From UBA8752 sp040261275 (lineage in GTDB: Bacteria > Bacteroidota > Bacteroidia > Flavobacteriales_D > Sanyastnellaceae), in contig JBDQOI010000024.1 of NCBI GenBank assembly GCA_040261275.1, forward strand, positions 1 to 35,455: a DNA stretch of 35,455 nt, in the 5' to 3' direction. The notes beneath the pieces are model-generated. The model saw only the letters and a program-made list of their open reading frames with translations. It had not been told where the DNA came from and ran no database searches. Below are positions 25,418 through 33,079 of the stretch, in pieces (the stretch's first letter is position 1; each line of letters begins with the position of its first letter). The translations under genes and the position numbers were made by a program.

Positions 25418-26615
25418 GTGTTCCATCCCATTCGGGTTTGTGCTGATGGGTGCACTCCTGTGTTTCGCGCCATGCGCTTGGTCACAAAAGGACAGCCAAG
25501 CTGAACTCGAAGCGGAACGAAACGCTATCACCGAGCGGATCGCTGCCACCCGCGCCCTGTTGGATGCCTCACGGGACGACCAGGAAAAGACCACCCAAGC
25601 CCTGGCGATCATGAGGGAGGAGTTGGTGTTGAGGCAGCAACTGCTGGGCAACCTCGGGCGGGAAAGAAAGTCGGCCGAAAGCAGGCTGGATGACCGCAAA
25701 GAGACGGTTCGCAGGGCCGATGCCCAACTTCAGGCGCTCAAAGATGAATACGCCGGCATGATTCGACTGGCGGCTCAACTGGAGCATCCCGATGCCTTTT
25801 GGGGCCTGGTGCTCGACGCCGATGGTGCGGTTCAAGTCTTCCGTCGCTTGCTCCTCATTGAGGAATATGGGCGCGCGCGGAAAGAACAGGCGGAACTCAT
25901 CTCCACATCCACAGAAAAGCTGCGGGGTGAGTTGGATTCCTTGCGAAGAGAACGGGCATCCCTGATGGGGATCGAGCAGGAATTGCGCTCACAACGCGAC
26001 GCCTCCAGGCAAGGTGCCCGAAAGCAGGAATCCCTTTTGGCCGAGTTGAGGTCCCGGGAGCGTGAGCTGAAGGACCAGCTCGCCCGGGAGGAGGCGCGCC
26101 GAGCGGAACTCGGCAAGGCCATCGACCGCATCATCGCCGCTGCGCGAAGAAGTGCCGGTACAGGAGCCGAATTCGCCGCCACACCCGAAGGGCGAATCAT
26201 CGGTGCCGAGTTCAAAGCCAACCGGGGAAAACTGCCCTGGCCCGTATCGGAAGGGGTCATCGTCGGTCGATTTGGCACCCATAGCCACCCTACCATACCG
26301 GGAATCAAGATTGAACGTCGGGGAGTGGACATTGCCACCTCCGCCCAAGCCGAAGTGGCCGTGGTTTTCAGCGGTCGCGTATCCCACGTGCTCAGCATTC
26401 CCGGCGGAGGTATGGCCGTTATGGTGGATCACGGCTCCCATCGAACGGTTTACGCCAACCTAGCTCAGGTAGAGGTCGCGGACGGACAGGACGTCATGAC
26501 CGGCCAGCGCATCGGACAGGTGCTCGACCTAGGGAGTGGACACCGCGCCCATTTTGAAATCTGGGATGCCAGCGGGAGTGCCCCACTGGACCCTGAATTG
26601 TGGATTGCCCGATGA
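25407..26615 (+). CDS. EnvC-like murein hydrolase activator with degenerate M23 domain
   Basis: The 402-residue protein has a signal peptide (cleavage near CAWSQ), a long coiled coil at about 25-245 rich in Glu, Arg, Leu and Ala, and a C-terminal LytM/M23 domain from about 285. Three of the expected zinc or catalytic positions are altered: Arg304 instead of His in the H-x3-D motif (Asp308 remains), Asn351 in the usual YAH position, and Arg380 in the usual HxH, with only His382 kept. This matches EnvC-type activators that stimulate amidases rather than cut peptidoglycan themselves. The start overlaps DUF4292 by 11 bases; an alternative ATG lies at 25446. Confidence 0.85.
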   Translation: MDCRCSIPFGFVLMGALLCFAPCAWSQKDSQAELEAERNAITERIAATRALLDASRDDQEKTTQALAIMREELVLRQQLLGNLGRERKSAESRLDDRKETVRRADAQLQALKDEYAGMIRLAAQLEHPDAFWGLVLDADGAVQVFRRLLLIEEYGRARKEQAELISTSTEKLRGELDSLRRERASLMGIEQELRSQRDASRQGARKQESLLAELRSRERELKDQLAREEARRAELGKAIDRIIAAARRSAGTGAEFAATPEGRIIGAEFKANRGKLPWPVSEGVIVGRFGTHSHPTIPGIKIERRGVDIATSAQAEVAVVFSGRVSHVLSIPGGGMAVMVDHGSHRTVYANLAQVEVADGQDVMTGQRIGQVLDLGSGHRAHFEIWDASGSAPLDPELWIAR

Positions 26616-28717
26616 AGTATGCGTTGATCGGCAACCCGAATTGCGGCAAAACAACCCTGTTCAACCGCCTGACCGGTTCTCGCGCCAAAGTGGCCAACCT
26701 GCCAGGTGTGACCGTGGAGCCCTTGGTCGCTTCGGTCAAGGGTACGACCGTGGGAGAGGGTATTGAGCTGGTGGATTTGCCAGGGACCTACAGCCTTCAC
26801 CCCAAGGCACCCGACGAAGCCGTCACACGGGACGCCCTGTTCAACCCCGATGACCCACACCGGCCCGACGGCCTGCTGCTCGTCATGGACGCCGCCAACC
26901 TCAAGCGCAATCTCTATCTCACCCTCCAGGCCCTCGAATTGGGCATGCCTTCGTTGATCGTGGTGAATGAGACTGCGCCGACGAGTTGGTCGTCTGCTGC
27001 GCTGGAAGAGGAGCTCGGATGCCCTGTCCTTTCCGTCAATGCACTCAAAGGAAACGGAGCTGAAGCACTGCTGGAATGTCTGGAAGCCGGACTGAAACCG
27101 GCAAAGGTCACCACGGGTCTGGACCCCGGAGCCCGTGGTTGGCGTTCCAGGGTTCGGCTGGACGCGTTATCCGAGGCCCTTCCCCACCTGAACACGTCGG
27201 CCTGGGAACTGCTGGTCACTGCGGATGACATCCCCGATTGGATGGGGGAAAATGCCCGCATAGCATTGGAGGAGGTCAGATTGTCCACGGGGTGCGGTGC
27301 TGCCGAGCTCCAGTTGGGTGAGGCGGCACACAGAAGCCGGCAGGTGCGCACCATCGCCATGCGCGCCCTGGGCATCAATCCGCCGGCCAGCCGGAACATT
27401 AGCGCCCGACTGGACCGCGTGCTCACGCACCGCATCGGAGGCCCAATCATCCTGATGGCGGTGTTCTTCCTGATTTTTCAGGCCGTTTACTCTTGGGCCA
27501 CCTGGCCCATGGATCTCATCGACGGGGGAATGGCGTGGTTGATGGAAACTTGCCGCTCCGCACTTCCCGCGGGTTGGTGGACGGACTTGCTGGTGGATGG
27601 CTTGCTGGCCGGCCTCGGAGGTGTGGTCATTTTCGTTCCGCAGATCGCCCTGTTGTTCGGGGCCATCGCCGCCCTTGAGGAGAGTGGTTACATGACGCGT
27701 GTGGCCTTCATGAACGACCGCTGGCTGCGTGCCCTCGGACTGGATGGTCGGTCGGCCATTCCCCTCCTCGGCGGTTTTGCCTGTTCCATCCCCGCCATTC
27801 TCGGGGCCCGGACCATTCCCGGCAAACGCGAGCGGTTGCTCACCATCCTCATCACGCCCTGGATGACCTGTTCGGCCCGCCTACCGGTCTACCTTTTTCT
27901 CATCGGTTTCGTCGTACCCTCGACGCCATGGGGACCGGGCGGGTGGCTGAACCTACAGGGTGTCTTTCTATTTGGGATATACACAGCGGGATTGCTGGCA
28001 GGACTGATGCTGGCGTGGGTGTTGAACCGCCGGATTCCCAAGTCAGCGCCTACGCAATTCCTTCAGGAGTGGCCGCCATACCGCGTCCCTTCGATGCGCA
28101 GGACGCTGGATCAGGTCTGGATGCAAGCGCGCGCTTTTGTGGAAGGTGCGGGAAAAGTCATCGTCGTGGTTTCCATCCTCCTCTGGGTTCTGTCCAATAC
28201 GGCACCGGGAGGCTTCGCCGAAATCGACCAGACATACACCGCGCGGCTCGCAACCGCTCCGAACGAAGACGCCGGCGCACAGGTCGAACGCGAATGGTCG
28301 GCAGCCCGAATAGACGCCTCATGGTCAGGGCGCATGGGCGCTTTTATCGAACCCGCCATCGCGCCCTTGGGCTACGACGGGCGCATGGGGGTGGCATTGA
28401 TTGCTTCCTTCGCCGCGCGTGAAGTGTTCGTGGGTACCATGGCCACGTTGTACGCCGCGCCTGACAGCGACGAGGGCATTGGCCAGCTGAAGGAACGCCT
28501 CGCCCGCGAACGCAACCCCAAAACCGGTCAGCCCGTGCTTACCGCGGCCACGGCCATGTCCCTCATCGTTTTCTACATGCTCGCCATGCAGTGCATTTCC
28601 ACCATAGCCATCGTCCGACAGGAATTGGGCAGTTGGAACCTGGCGGCGCTCCAAGCCGTGGGCATGACGGTACTGGCCTACTTGGCCTCTTGGGCCACGT
28701 ATTCGTGGCTCAGCTGA
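26612..28717 (+). CDS. feoB: Ferrous iron transport protein B (FeoB) with atypical G4 motif
   Basis: The ATG at 26612 (ATGA overlap with the previous stop) begins MKYALIGNPNCGKTT and gives 701 residues; an ATG 12 bases upstream is less likely. The G domain has G1 GNPNCGKT (7-14), G2 Thr34 in PGVTVE and G3 DLPG (55-58). The G4 motif, normally NxxD, reads NETA at 119-122, and G5 reads SVNALKG. The membrane part keeps both gate regions (ESGYMTRVAFMNDR, GGFACSIPAILGARTIPG and MTCSARLPVYLF) and about eight or more helices. It imports Fe(II) across the inner membrane. Its end overlaps feoA, which is on the other strand. Confidence 0.92.
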   Translation: MKYALIGNPNCGKTTLFNRLTGSRAKVANLPGVTVEPLVASVKGTTVGEGIELVDLPGTYSLHPKAPDEAVTRDALFNPDDPHRPDGLLLVMDAANLKRNLYLTLQALELGMPSLIVVNETAPTSWSSAALEEELGCPVLSVNALKGNGAEALLECLEAGLKPAKVTTGLDPGARGWRSRVRLDALSEALPHLNTSAWELLVTADDIPDWMGENARIALEEVRLSTGCGAAELQLGEAAHRSRQVRTIAMRALGINPPASRNISARLDRVLTHRIGGPIILMAVFFLIFQAVYSWATWPMDLIDGGMAWLMETCRSALPAGWWTDLLVDGLLAGLGGVVIFVPQIALLFGAIAALEESGYMTRVAFMNDRWLRALGLDGRSAIPLLGGFACSIPAILGARTIPGKRERLLTILITPWMTCSARLPVYLFLIGFVVPSTPWGPGGWLNLQGVFLFGIYTAGLLAGLMLAWVLNRRIPKSAPTQFLQEWPPYRVPSMRRTLDQVWMQARAFVEGAGKVIVVVSILLWVLSNTAPGGFAEIDQTYTARLATAPNEDAGAQVEREWSAARIDASWSGRMGAFIEPAIAPLGYDGRMGVALIASFAAREVFVGTMATLYAAPDSDEGIGQLKERLARERNPKTGQPVLTAATAMSLIVFYMLAMQCISTIAIVRQELGSWNLAALQAVGMTVLAYLASWATYSWLS

Positions 28718-28943
28718 TGGGCTCGACCCACATCAGCTCAGCCTGCTCCTTGCGCAGGGTGACCAAGTTTCCGCCGGTGGTCACGGCCATAGGGTCTCCG
28801 AGCGGCGCGATGTGACGGACTTCGATGTCCTCTCCCACGACGCAGCCCATTTCCATCAGGGCCAACATCCCTTCCGGGGCGTCGATTCGGGTGAGCTTGC
28901 CGCGTTGGCTGGCTTCGAGGTCACTCAGTCGCTTGAGATCCAT
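28710..28943 (-). CDS. feoA: FeoA-domain protein
   Basis: The 77-residue protein is a single SH3-like FeoA domain, with LKRLSDLEASQRGKLTRI, LMEMGCVVGEDIEVRH, and a closing segment TTGGNLVTLRKEQAELM. FeoA assists FeoB, probably by binding its cytosolic part. In most genomes feoA lies just upstream of feoB on the same strand, or is fused to it in many Bacteroidota. Here it is convergent, and the two stop codons overlap within 28710-28717. The 87 bases between its start and the tRNA-Val terminator show no clear promoter. Confidence 0.88.
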   Translation of the reverse strand: MDLKRLSDLEASQRGKLTRIDAPEGMLALMEMGCVVGEDIEVRHIAPLGDPMAVTTGGNLVTLRKEQAELMWVEPIS

Positions 28944-29030
28944 AATGCAAACCTCGGCGATGATGGGCGCTCATTGGCTCCCCCTTTCAGGGGATTTTGC
29001 CTTCGATTCTGTCCATCCCATGGGGTGCCA

Positions 29031-29059
29031 AAGAAAAACCCGGCGCGGCGGCCGGGTTT
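29031..29059 (-). terminator. Rho-independent terminator after tRNA-Val
   Basis: On the minus strand AAACCCGGC and GCCGGGTTT (51-59 and 36-44 of the 29000 block) form a 9-bp stem with a 6-base loop, followed by TTTTTCTT-like sequence. It lies a few bases beyond the tRNA 3' end. Confidence 0.8.
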
Positions 29060-29063
29060 CCTG

Positions 29064-29138
29064 TGGGTCATACTGGACTCGAACCAGTGACCTCTGCCCT
29101 GTCAAGGCAGCGCTCTGAACCAGCTGAGCTAATGACCC
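29064..29138 (-). tRNA. tRNA-Val(GAC)
   Basis: The cloverleaf is complete: acceptor GGGTCAT/ATGACCC, D-arm GCTC/GAGC, anticodon stem CTGCC/GGCAG with loop TTGACAG (anticodon GAC, valine), and T-arm ACTGG/TTCGAGT/CCAGT. The discriminator is A. CCA is not encoded: the bases after the discriminator read CAG, so a CCA-adding enzyme is needed. Confidence 0.92.
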
Positions 29139-29156
29139 TCTGCTGAATTCGGACGG

Positions 29157-29164
29157 CGAATATA
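29157..29164 (-). promoter_or_regulatory. Probable -7 box for tRNA-Val
   Basis: The minus strand reads TATATTCG, one mismatch from TAnnTTTG, 18 bases before the mature tRNA 5' end. A TTG exists upstream but about 25 bases away, somewhat farther than usual. Confidence 0.45.
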
Positions 29165-29177
29165 CGATGCACCAGCG

Positions 29178-29444
29178 TCAGTCCTCCTCCAAGCCTGCCT
29201 CATCGATGTTGTCGAGGTCGAAACCCTCATCCATGTTCTCCTCCAGCACTTCAAGCATGGCCCGGTCAATGCGGAGTAGATAGATGATGTCTTCCTTGCG
29301 GACCTCCAGACATCGCATGATCCGGCCGTCGGCCACGTTCATGGACTGCAAGTCATCGTCACTGAAACCTTCGGGATACGCCTCCCTGATCAAATCGAGA
29401 TGGTGGGCCTCCACGTTGTTGTAGCTCTTGATGATGTGCTTCAT
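29178..29444 (-). CDS. Small acidic protein of unknown function, last gene of the polyamine operon
   Basis: I do not recognise a family. The 88-residue product begins MKHIIKSYNNVEAHHLDLIREAYPEGFSDDDL-like sequence (first 20 residues MKHIIKSYNNVEAHHLDLIR) and ends in a strongly acidic tail (NIDEAGLEED). It has no signal peptide, transmembrane segment or cysteine cluster; one Cys is present near residue 45. The ATG lies 21 bases after the deoxyhypusine-synthase-like gene on the same strand, so it is probably in that operon. Plausible codon use and tight spacing support a real gene. An acidic partner that binds polyamines or a polyamine enzyme would be a guess. Confidence 0.65.
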   Translation of the reverse strand: MKHIIKSYNNVEAHHLDLIREAYPEGFSDDDLQSMNVADGRIMRCLEVRKEDIIYLLRIDRAMLEVLEENMDEGFDLDNIDEAGLEED

Positions 29445-29465
29445 TGTTGATGTGGATTCTGGTGT

Positions 29466-30449
29466 TCACCAATCGAGCAGCCAGCCGAAAAACAGCGGCG
29501 CCACGATGGTGGCATCGGATTCAATGACAAACCGGGGCGTATCCACCCCCAGCTTGCCCCATGTGATTTTTTCGTTGGGAACCGCCCCTGAATAGCTGCC
29601 ATAGCTTGTGGTGCTGTCCGAGATCTGGCAGAAATAGGACCAGAGGGGTAAACCGGTCCTGCCAAGGTCCTGATGCAACATGGGCACAACGCAAATAGGG
29701 AAATCACCCGCAATGCCACCACCAATCTGGAAGAAGCCCACCCCCTGGCCGGTTTCCACCGTGGCCTGGGTGTACCAATCTGCCAGGTACATCATGTATT
29801 CGATACCGCTCTTGACCGTACCCGGTTGGACATCTCCTTCTAAACAATGGGCGGCGAAAATGTTGCCAAGCGTACTGTCCTCCCAGCCCGGACAGACAAT
29901 GGGAATGCCCTTCTTGGCCGCGGCGTGCATCCAGCTATCCATCGGGTCGATCTGAAAGGCATCGTCCAGCTTTCCGCCCAGCAGGGCCTCGTAAAAGAAT
30001 TCATGCGGGAATTTCCGCTCTCCTTTGGCTTCGGCGTCCTTCCAGAGGTCCACCATGATCCCTTCGAGTTTCCGGAAAGCTTCCTCCTCAGGAATGCAGG
30101 TGTCGGTCACACGGTTCAGCCCACGATCGAGCAAAGCCTGCTCCTCGGCCGGGCTGAGGTCGCGGTAATGCGGCACGCGCTCATAATGGTGGTGCGCGAC
30201 GAGGTTCATCACGTCCTCTTCCAAGTTGGCCCCGGTGCAACTGATGATGTGCACTTTGTCTTGCCGGATCATCTCCGCGAGACTGCGGCCCAACTCCGCC
30301 GTGCTCATGGCACCGGCCAGCGTGATCATCATGCGACCGCCATTTTGCAAACAGGCGTCATAGGCCTGGGCGGCCTCGGGAATGACCGCGGCGTTGAAGT
30401 GTCGGTAATGGCGTTCCGCAAAAGCGCGGACAAAAGGTTTTTGCTCCAT
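29466..30449 (-). CDS. Deoxyhypusine synthase-family enzyme, probable polyamine-modifying (SpeY/homospermidine-synthase-like)
   Basis: The start at 30449 leaves one base after the speB stop (TGA-G-ATG) and gives 327 residues; an upstream ATG at 30473 would overlap speB. The protein spans the NAD-binding deoxyhypusine synthase fold, with TLAGAMSTAELG, ISCTGANLEEDVMN, CPGWEDSTLGN, QIGGGIAGDFPIC and the catalytic-lysine motif WGK (Lys299). The family transfers an aminobutyl group from spermidine via NAD. Bacteria lack eIF5A, and bacterial homologues are thought to act on free polyamines, for example making homospermidine. Its place directly after arginine decarboxylase and agmatinase fits this. 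The exact substrate is inferred. Confidence 0.85.
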   Translation of the reverse strand: MEQKPFVRAFAERHYRHFNAAVIPEAAQAYDACLQNGGRMMITLAGAMSTAELGRSLAEMIRQDKVHIISCTGANLEEDVMNLVAHHHYERVPHYRDLSPAEEQALLDRGLNRVTDTCIPEEEAFRKLEGIMVDLWKDAEAKGERKFPHEFFYEALLGGKLDDAFQIDPMDSWMHAAAKKGIPIVCPGWEDSTLGNIFAAHCLEGDVQPGTVKSGIEYMMYLADWYTQATVETGQGVGFFQIGGGIAGDFPICVVPMLHQDLGRTGLPLWSYFCQISDSTTSYGSYSGAVPNEKITWGKLGVDTPRFVIESDATIVAPLFFGWLLDW

Positions 30450-30450
30450 C

Positions 30451-31401
30451 TCAATTCTGGGTTGGGGCCGCAATGGGCTCAGGTTCCAGCACGTAAGTCA
30501 ACATCTTGTGCAGCAGCTTGGCCGCGGTAAAGGCACTCGGACTGCGCTCCATGCGCGGGGCCAATTCCACAACATCGAATCCGACCACGCGGTGGCGCTG
30601 GGCCGCCGCCTGGATCAACCCCGTGACCTGGTACCAGTTCAGGCCGCCGGGCTCAGGCGTGCCGGTTTCGGGCAGATAGGCCGGGTCGAACACGTCCAGG
30701 TCCACGGTGATGTACACCGGCGTGCCCGCTGGACCCAACCGCTGGACAGCGGCCTTGATCCACTCCATGTCCGGAGTCGCATGACAATGCGACCCGTGAA
30801 AGACATTCCCCTCCTGCTCATAATGGCGTTCCTCGGCCTCCGTGCTCCGTATGCCCACTTGAACAAGACGGGTGTGGGCAGCTGCCCAGTGCAGGGCACA
30901 CGCGTGGTTGCAGGCCGACCCGTGAAAGGTGCTGCGCAAGTCGCTGTGTGCATCCAGCTGCAACACTGAAAGTCCAGGTTCTGATGCGGCGCAAGCCTGA
31001 ATGGCTCCGATGCTGACGCTGTGCTCTCCCCCGACCAGGACGGGCAGGATTCCTTTTCCCAGCCAATCTCCCACCTCCCTTCGCACATCCGCGCACACCT
31101 CCTCCGGCGACTTGGCCACGCCATCCCACTCCAGGGGAAGGGCCTCCAGAACGGCTATGCCCTCTGCATGGACCTCGGAGCCGGTCTCAATGTCAAAGAG
31201 CTCCATGTTCTCGAGGGCTTCGAACAGGGCTTCCGGCCCTTTGTCCGCCCCCTTGCCCCAGGTACTCGTGCCATCATAGGGGACGGGAAGGATGACCGCC
31301 TTTGGAGGGCGCCCACCCGCCAATATGGGTTCTCCCGCATAGTGCCGTACCCCCAATCCTGGCGGGCAATCAAAAGGTCCACTTTGCATGGGTTCCGTCA
31401 T
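30451..31401 (-). CDS. speB: Agmatinase (arginase/ureohydrolase family)
   Basis: The 316-residue protein has all binuclear manganese ligands of the ureohydrolase family: His127 in GGEHSVS, Asp150, His152 and Asp154 in LDAHSDLR, and Asp234 and Asp236 in ITVDLDVFDP. The substrate is taken as agmatine, giving putrescine and urea, because the arginine decarboxylase lies directly upstream with a 4-base overlap; arginase or another guanidino hydrolase activity cannot be excluded from motifs alone. The downstream enzyme probably uses the putrescine-derived polyamine. Confidence 0.9.
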   Translation of the reverse strand: MTEPMQSGPFDCPPGLGVRHYAGEPILAGGRPPKAVILPVPYDGTSTWGKGADKGPEALFEALENMELFDIETGSEVHAEGIAVLEALPLEWDGVAKSPEEVCADVRREVGDWLGKGILPVLVGGEHSVSIGAIQACAASEPGLSVLQLDAHSDLRSTFHGSACNHACALHWAAAHTRLVQVGIRSTEAEERHYEQEGNVFHGSHCHATPDMEWIKAAVQRLGPAGTPVYITVDLDVFDPAYLPETGTPEPGGLNWYQVTGLIQAAAQRHRVVGFDVVELAPRMERSPSAFTAAKLLHKMLTYVLEPEPIAAPTQN

Positions 31402-32897
31402 TGTCTCACCGATTGGGACGCGCGGAAAGCCTTCCGCTGCGACTCGGCCTGCCGGGCCTTGAGGCTGGCTTCCTTCTCAAGCTGAACCACCTCGGGACGC
31501 TCCTGACCATAGCCCAACAGGGCAAGCACATCTTCAGCCTTTTGTTCGTCGCAAAAGACCTCGGCCTGGAGACGGCCGTCACCATCCCGGTTGAGCAACA
31601 CATGCTTCGGGCCCGGGATCAGACAATGGTGGACCCCTCCGTGGCCCCCGATGTTGTCCTGATATGCCGCCGTATTGAAGAAGGCCAAATACAGCGGTTT
31701 GTCAGGCGAAAACTTGGGGAGGTAGATGGCATTCAGATGCTGCTCTGAATTGTAGTAATCGTCGCTGTCGCAGGTCAATCCTCCAAGGAACACCCGTTCG
31801 TAGTTGTCCTCCCACCTGTTGACGGGCAGCATCATGAACCGTTTATTGATGGCCCACGTATCCGGCAGGGTCGTCATGAAGCTCGAGTCGATGAGGTTCC
31901 AACGCTCCCGGTCATTCTGGCGCTTCTGGTACAACACCTGGAAAAGGGTGCCTCCGGCCTCGCCCACCGTGAAGGAGCCGAATTCAGTGAAGATGTCGGG
32001 AACGGGGACGCCCTGTTCGCGGCAGTGCACCATGATCTGTTCGAGGATGGCCTCGATCATGTAGCCGTAATCATATTCGAAACCCAGGGAGTTCTTGATG
32101 GGCAATCCCCCTCCGATGTTCAAGGCCGTCAGATGCGGGTTCTCTTTTCTCAGCAAGCAGTAAACATCCAGGGCCTTGCGCAGCTCGTTCCAGTAGTATG
32201 CCGTATCGCGGATGCCCGTATTCACGAAGAAGTGAAGCATGCGAAGCTTCAGGTGGGGATGCTCGGCCAAATGCTCGCGCCAGAATGGCAAGATCCGGCG
32301 ATAGCCCATTCCGAGACGGGAAGTGTAGAACTCGAACTTGGGCTCTTCCTCCGAGGCAATGCGCAGGCCCACTTCAATTGGCGCCTTCACGGCCTCACTC
32401 AACATCTCGAATTCCAGCTCGTTGTCCAGTACGGGGAGGATCCCGGTGAAACCTTCAGCGTGAAGGGTAGCGATGCGGTCTATGTAAGCATGGGTCTTGA
32501 AGCCATTACAAACGATCGTGGACTTGCGGTCAAGGTGTCCCGTTGCCTCGAGGGACCTGACAATGTCCAGATCAAAGGCACTGCTTGTCTCCAGTCGGGC
32601 ACCATGACGCAACACCTCTTCCGTGACATGCCGGAAATGGGAGCTTTTTGTCACATAGCAATAGTGGTAGGCGCCGCTGTAGCCCAGCTTTTCCATGCCT
32701 TCCGTGAACCACTCCGTCGCCCTCCGAATGCTTTCGCCAATTCGGGGCAGGTAGGTGAACCGAAGGGGCGTTCCATATCGCTCTACAAGCTCCATCAGGT
32801 CGATGCCGTGGAACCGAAGACAGCCTTCTTCCAGGACAAATTCATCCTGTGGCCATTCAAAAGTTTGCTCGATCAGGTCGAGATACCTTGTTTTCAT
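31398..32897 (-). CDS. speA: Arginine decarboxylase, short Bacteroidota-type, PLP-dependent fold III
   Basis: The enzyme decarboxylates arginine to agmatine, the first step of putrescine synthesis. The 499-residue protein is shorter than classical ~630-residue biosynthetic SpeA. It has the alanine-racemase-like PLP barrel with Lys84 in YCYVTKSSHF as Schiff-base lysine, GARLETSSAFDLD, an NIGGGLPIKN phosphate-binding glycine motif, and a later CDSDDYY segment with the substrate-site Cys-Asp. The last ~30 residues are a charged helix. It heads the operon and overlaps speB by 4 bases. The 222-base upstream region contains an inverted repeat and a basic mini-ORF. Confidence 0.88.
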   Translation of the reverse strand: MKTRYLDLIEQTFEWPQDEFVLEEGCLRFHGIDLMELVERYGTPLRFTYLPRIGESIRRATEWFTEGMEKLGYSGAYHYCYVTKSSHFRHVTEEVLRHGARLETSSAFDLDIVRSLEATGHLDRKSTIVCNGFKTHAYIDRIATLHAEGFTGILPVLDNELEFEMLSEAVKAPIEVGLRIASEEEPKFEFYTSRLGMGYRRILPFWREHLAEHPHLKLRMLHFFVNTGIRDTAYYWNELRKALDVYCLLRKENPHLTALNIGGGLPIKNSLGFEYDYGYMIEAILEQIMVHCREQGVPVPDIFTEFGSFTVGEAGGTLFQVLYQKRQNDRERWNLIDSSFMTTLPDTWAINKRFMMLPVNRWEDNYERVFLGGLTCDSDDYYNSEQHLNAIYLPKFSPDKPLYLAFFNTAAYQDNIGGHGGVHHCLIPGPKHVLLNRDGDGRLQAEVFCDEQKAEDVLALLGYGQERPEVVQLEKEASLKARQAESQRKAFRASQSVRQ

Positions 32898-32916
32898 AGG
32901 GGTTCGAAAAGAGGGT

Positions 32917-32950
32917 GATGAGGGGATAAGCCGGACGGACGCACCTCATC
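32917..32950 (-). promoter_or_regulatory. Inverted repeat in the speA leader
   Basis: Read on the minus strand, GATGAGG (32950-32944) and CCTCATC (32923-32917) are perfect 7-base arms around a 20-base loop, ending 19 bases before the speA ATG. There is no T tract, so it would act on translation or as a protein site rather than as a simple terminator. Confidence 0.35.
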
Positions 32951-32982
32951 CCGAGGCACGACTCCGCAGCGTCACCCGCGGC

Positions 32983-33057
32983 TCAGAGCCGAATCTGCTT
33001 CCACCGGCGCTGCAAGGCCGGCTTCACCCAACTGTCGAACAAACTTGGCATTCCCAT
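32983..33057 (-). CDS. Candidate 24-residue basic leader peptide upstream of speA
   Basis: An ATG at 33057 opens a 24-codon frame ending in TGA, on the speA strand and 85 bases before the speA ATG. The peptide begins MGMPSLFDSW and ends QRRWKQIRL, with three Arg and two Lys in the second half. Its stop codon lies inside the inverted repeat CGGCTC-T-GAGCCG (32979-32991). A possible -7 box TACTATTG (33072-33079, one mismatch) is 14 bases upstream. Nothing proves translation; a 24-codon frame can arise by chance. Confidence 0.25.
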   Translation of the reverse strand: MGMPSLFDSWVKPALQRRWKQIRL

Positions 33058-33071
33058 GTAGAAATCCACAG

Positions 33072-33079
33072 CAATAGTA
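33072..33079 (-). promoter_or_regulatory. Possible -7 box for the polyamine operon
   Basis: TACTATTG on the minus strand differs from TAnnTTTG at one position. It would place transcription start just before the mini-ORF and about 170 bases before speA, giving a long leader unlike the other promoters in the window. No -33 TTG is evident. Confidence 0.25.

Noticed and set aside
32025..32918. 297-codon plus-strand open frame
   Set aside because: It is antisense to speA, which has a clear PLP-lysine motif and glycine loop.
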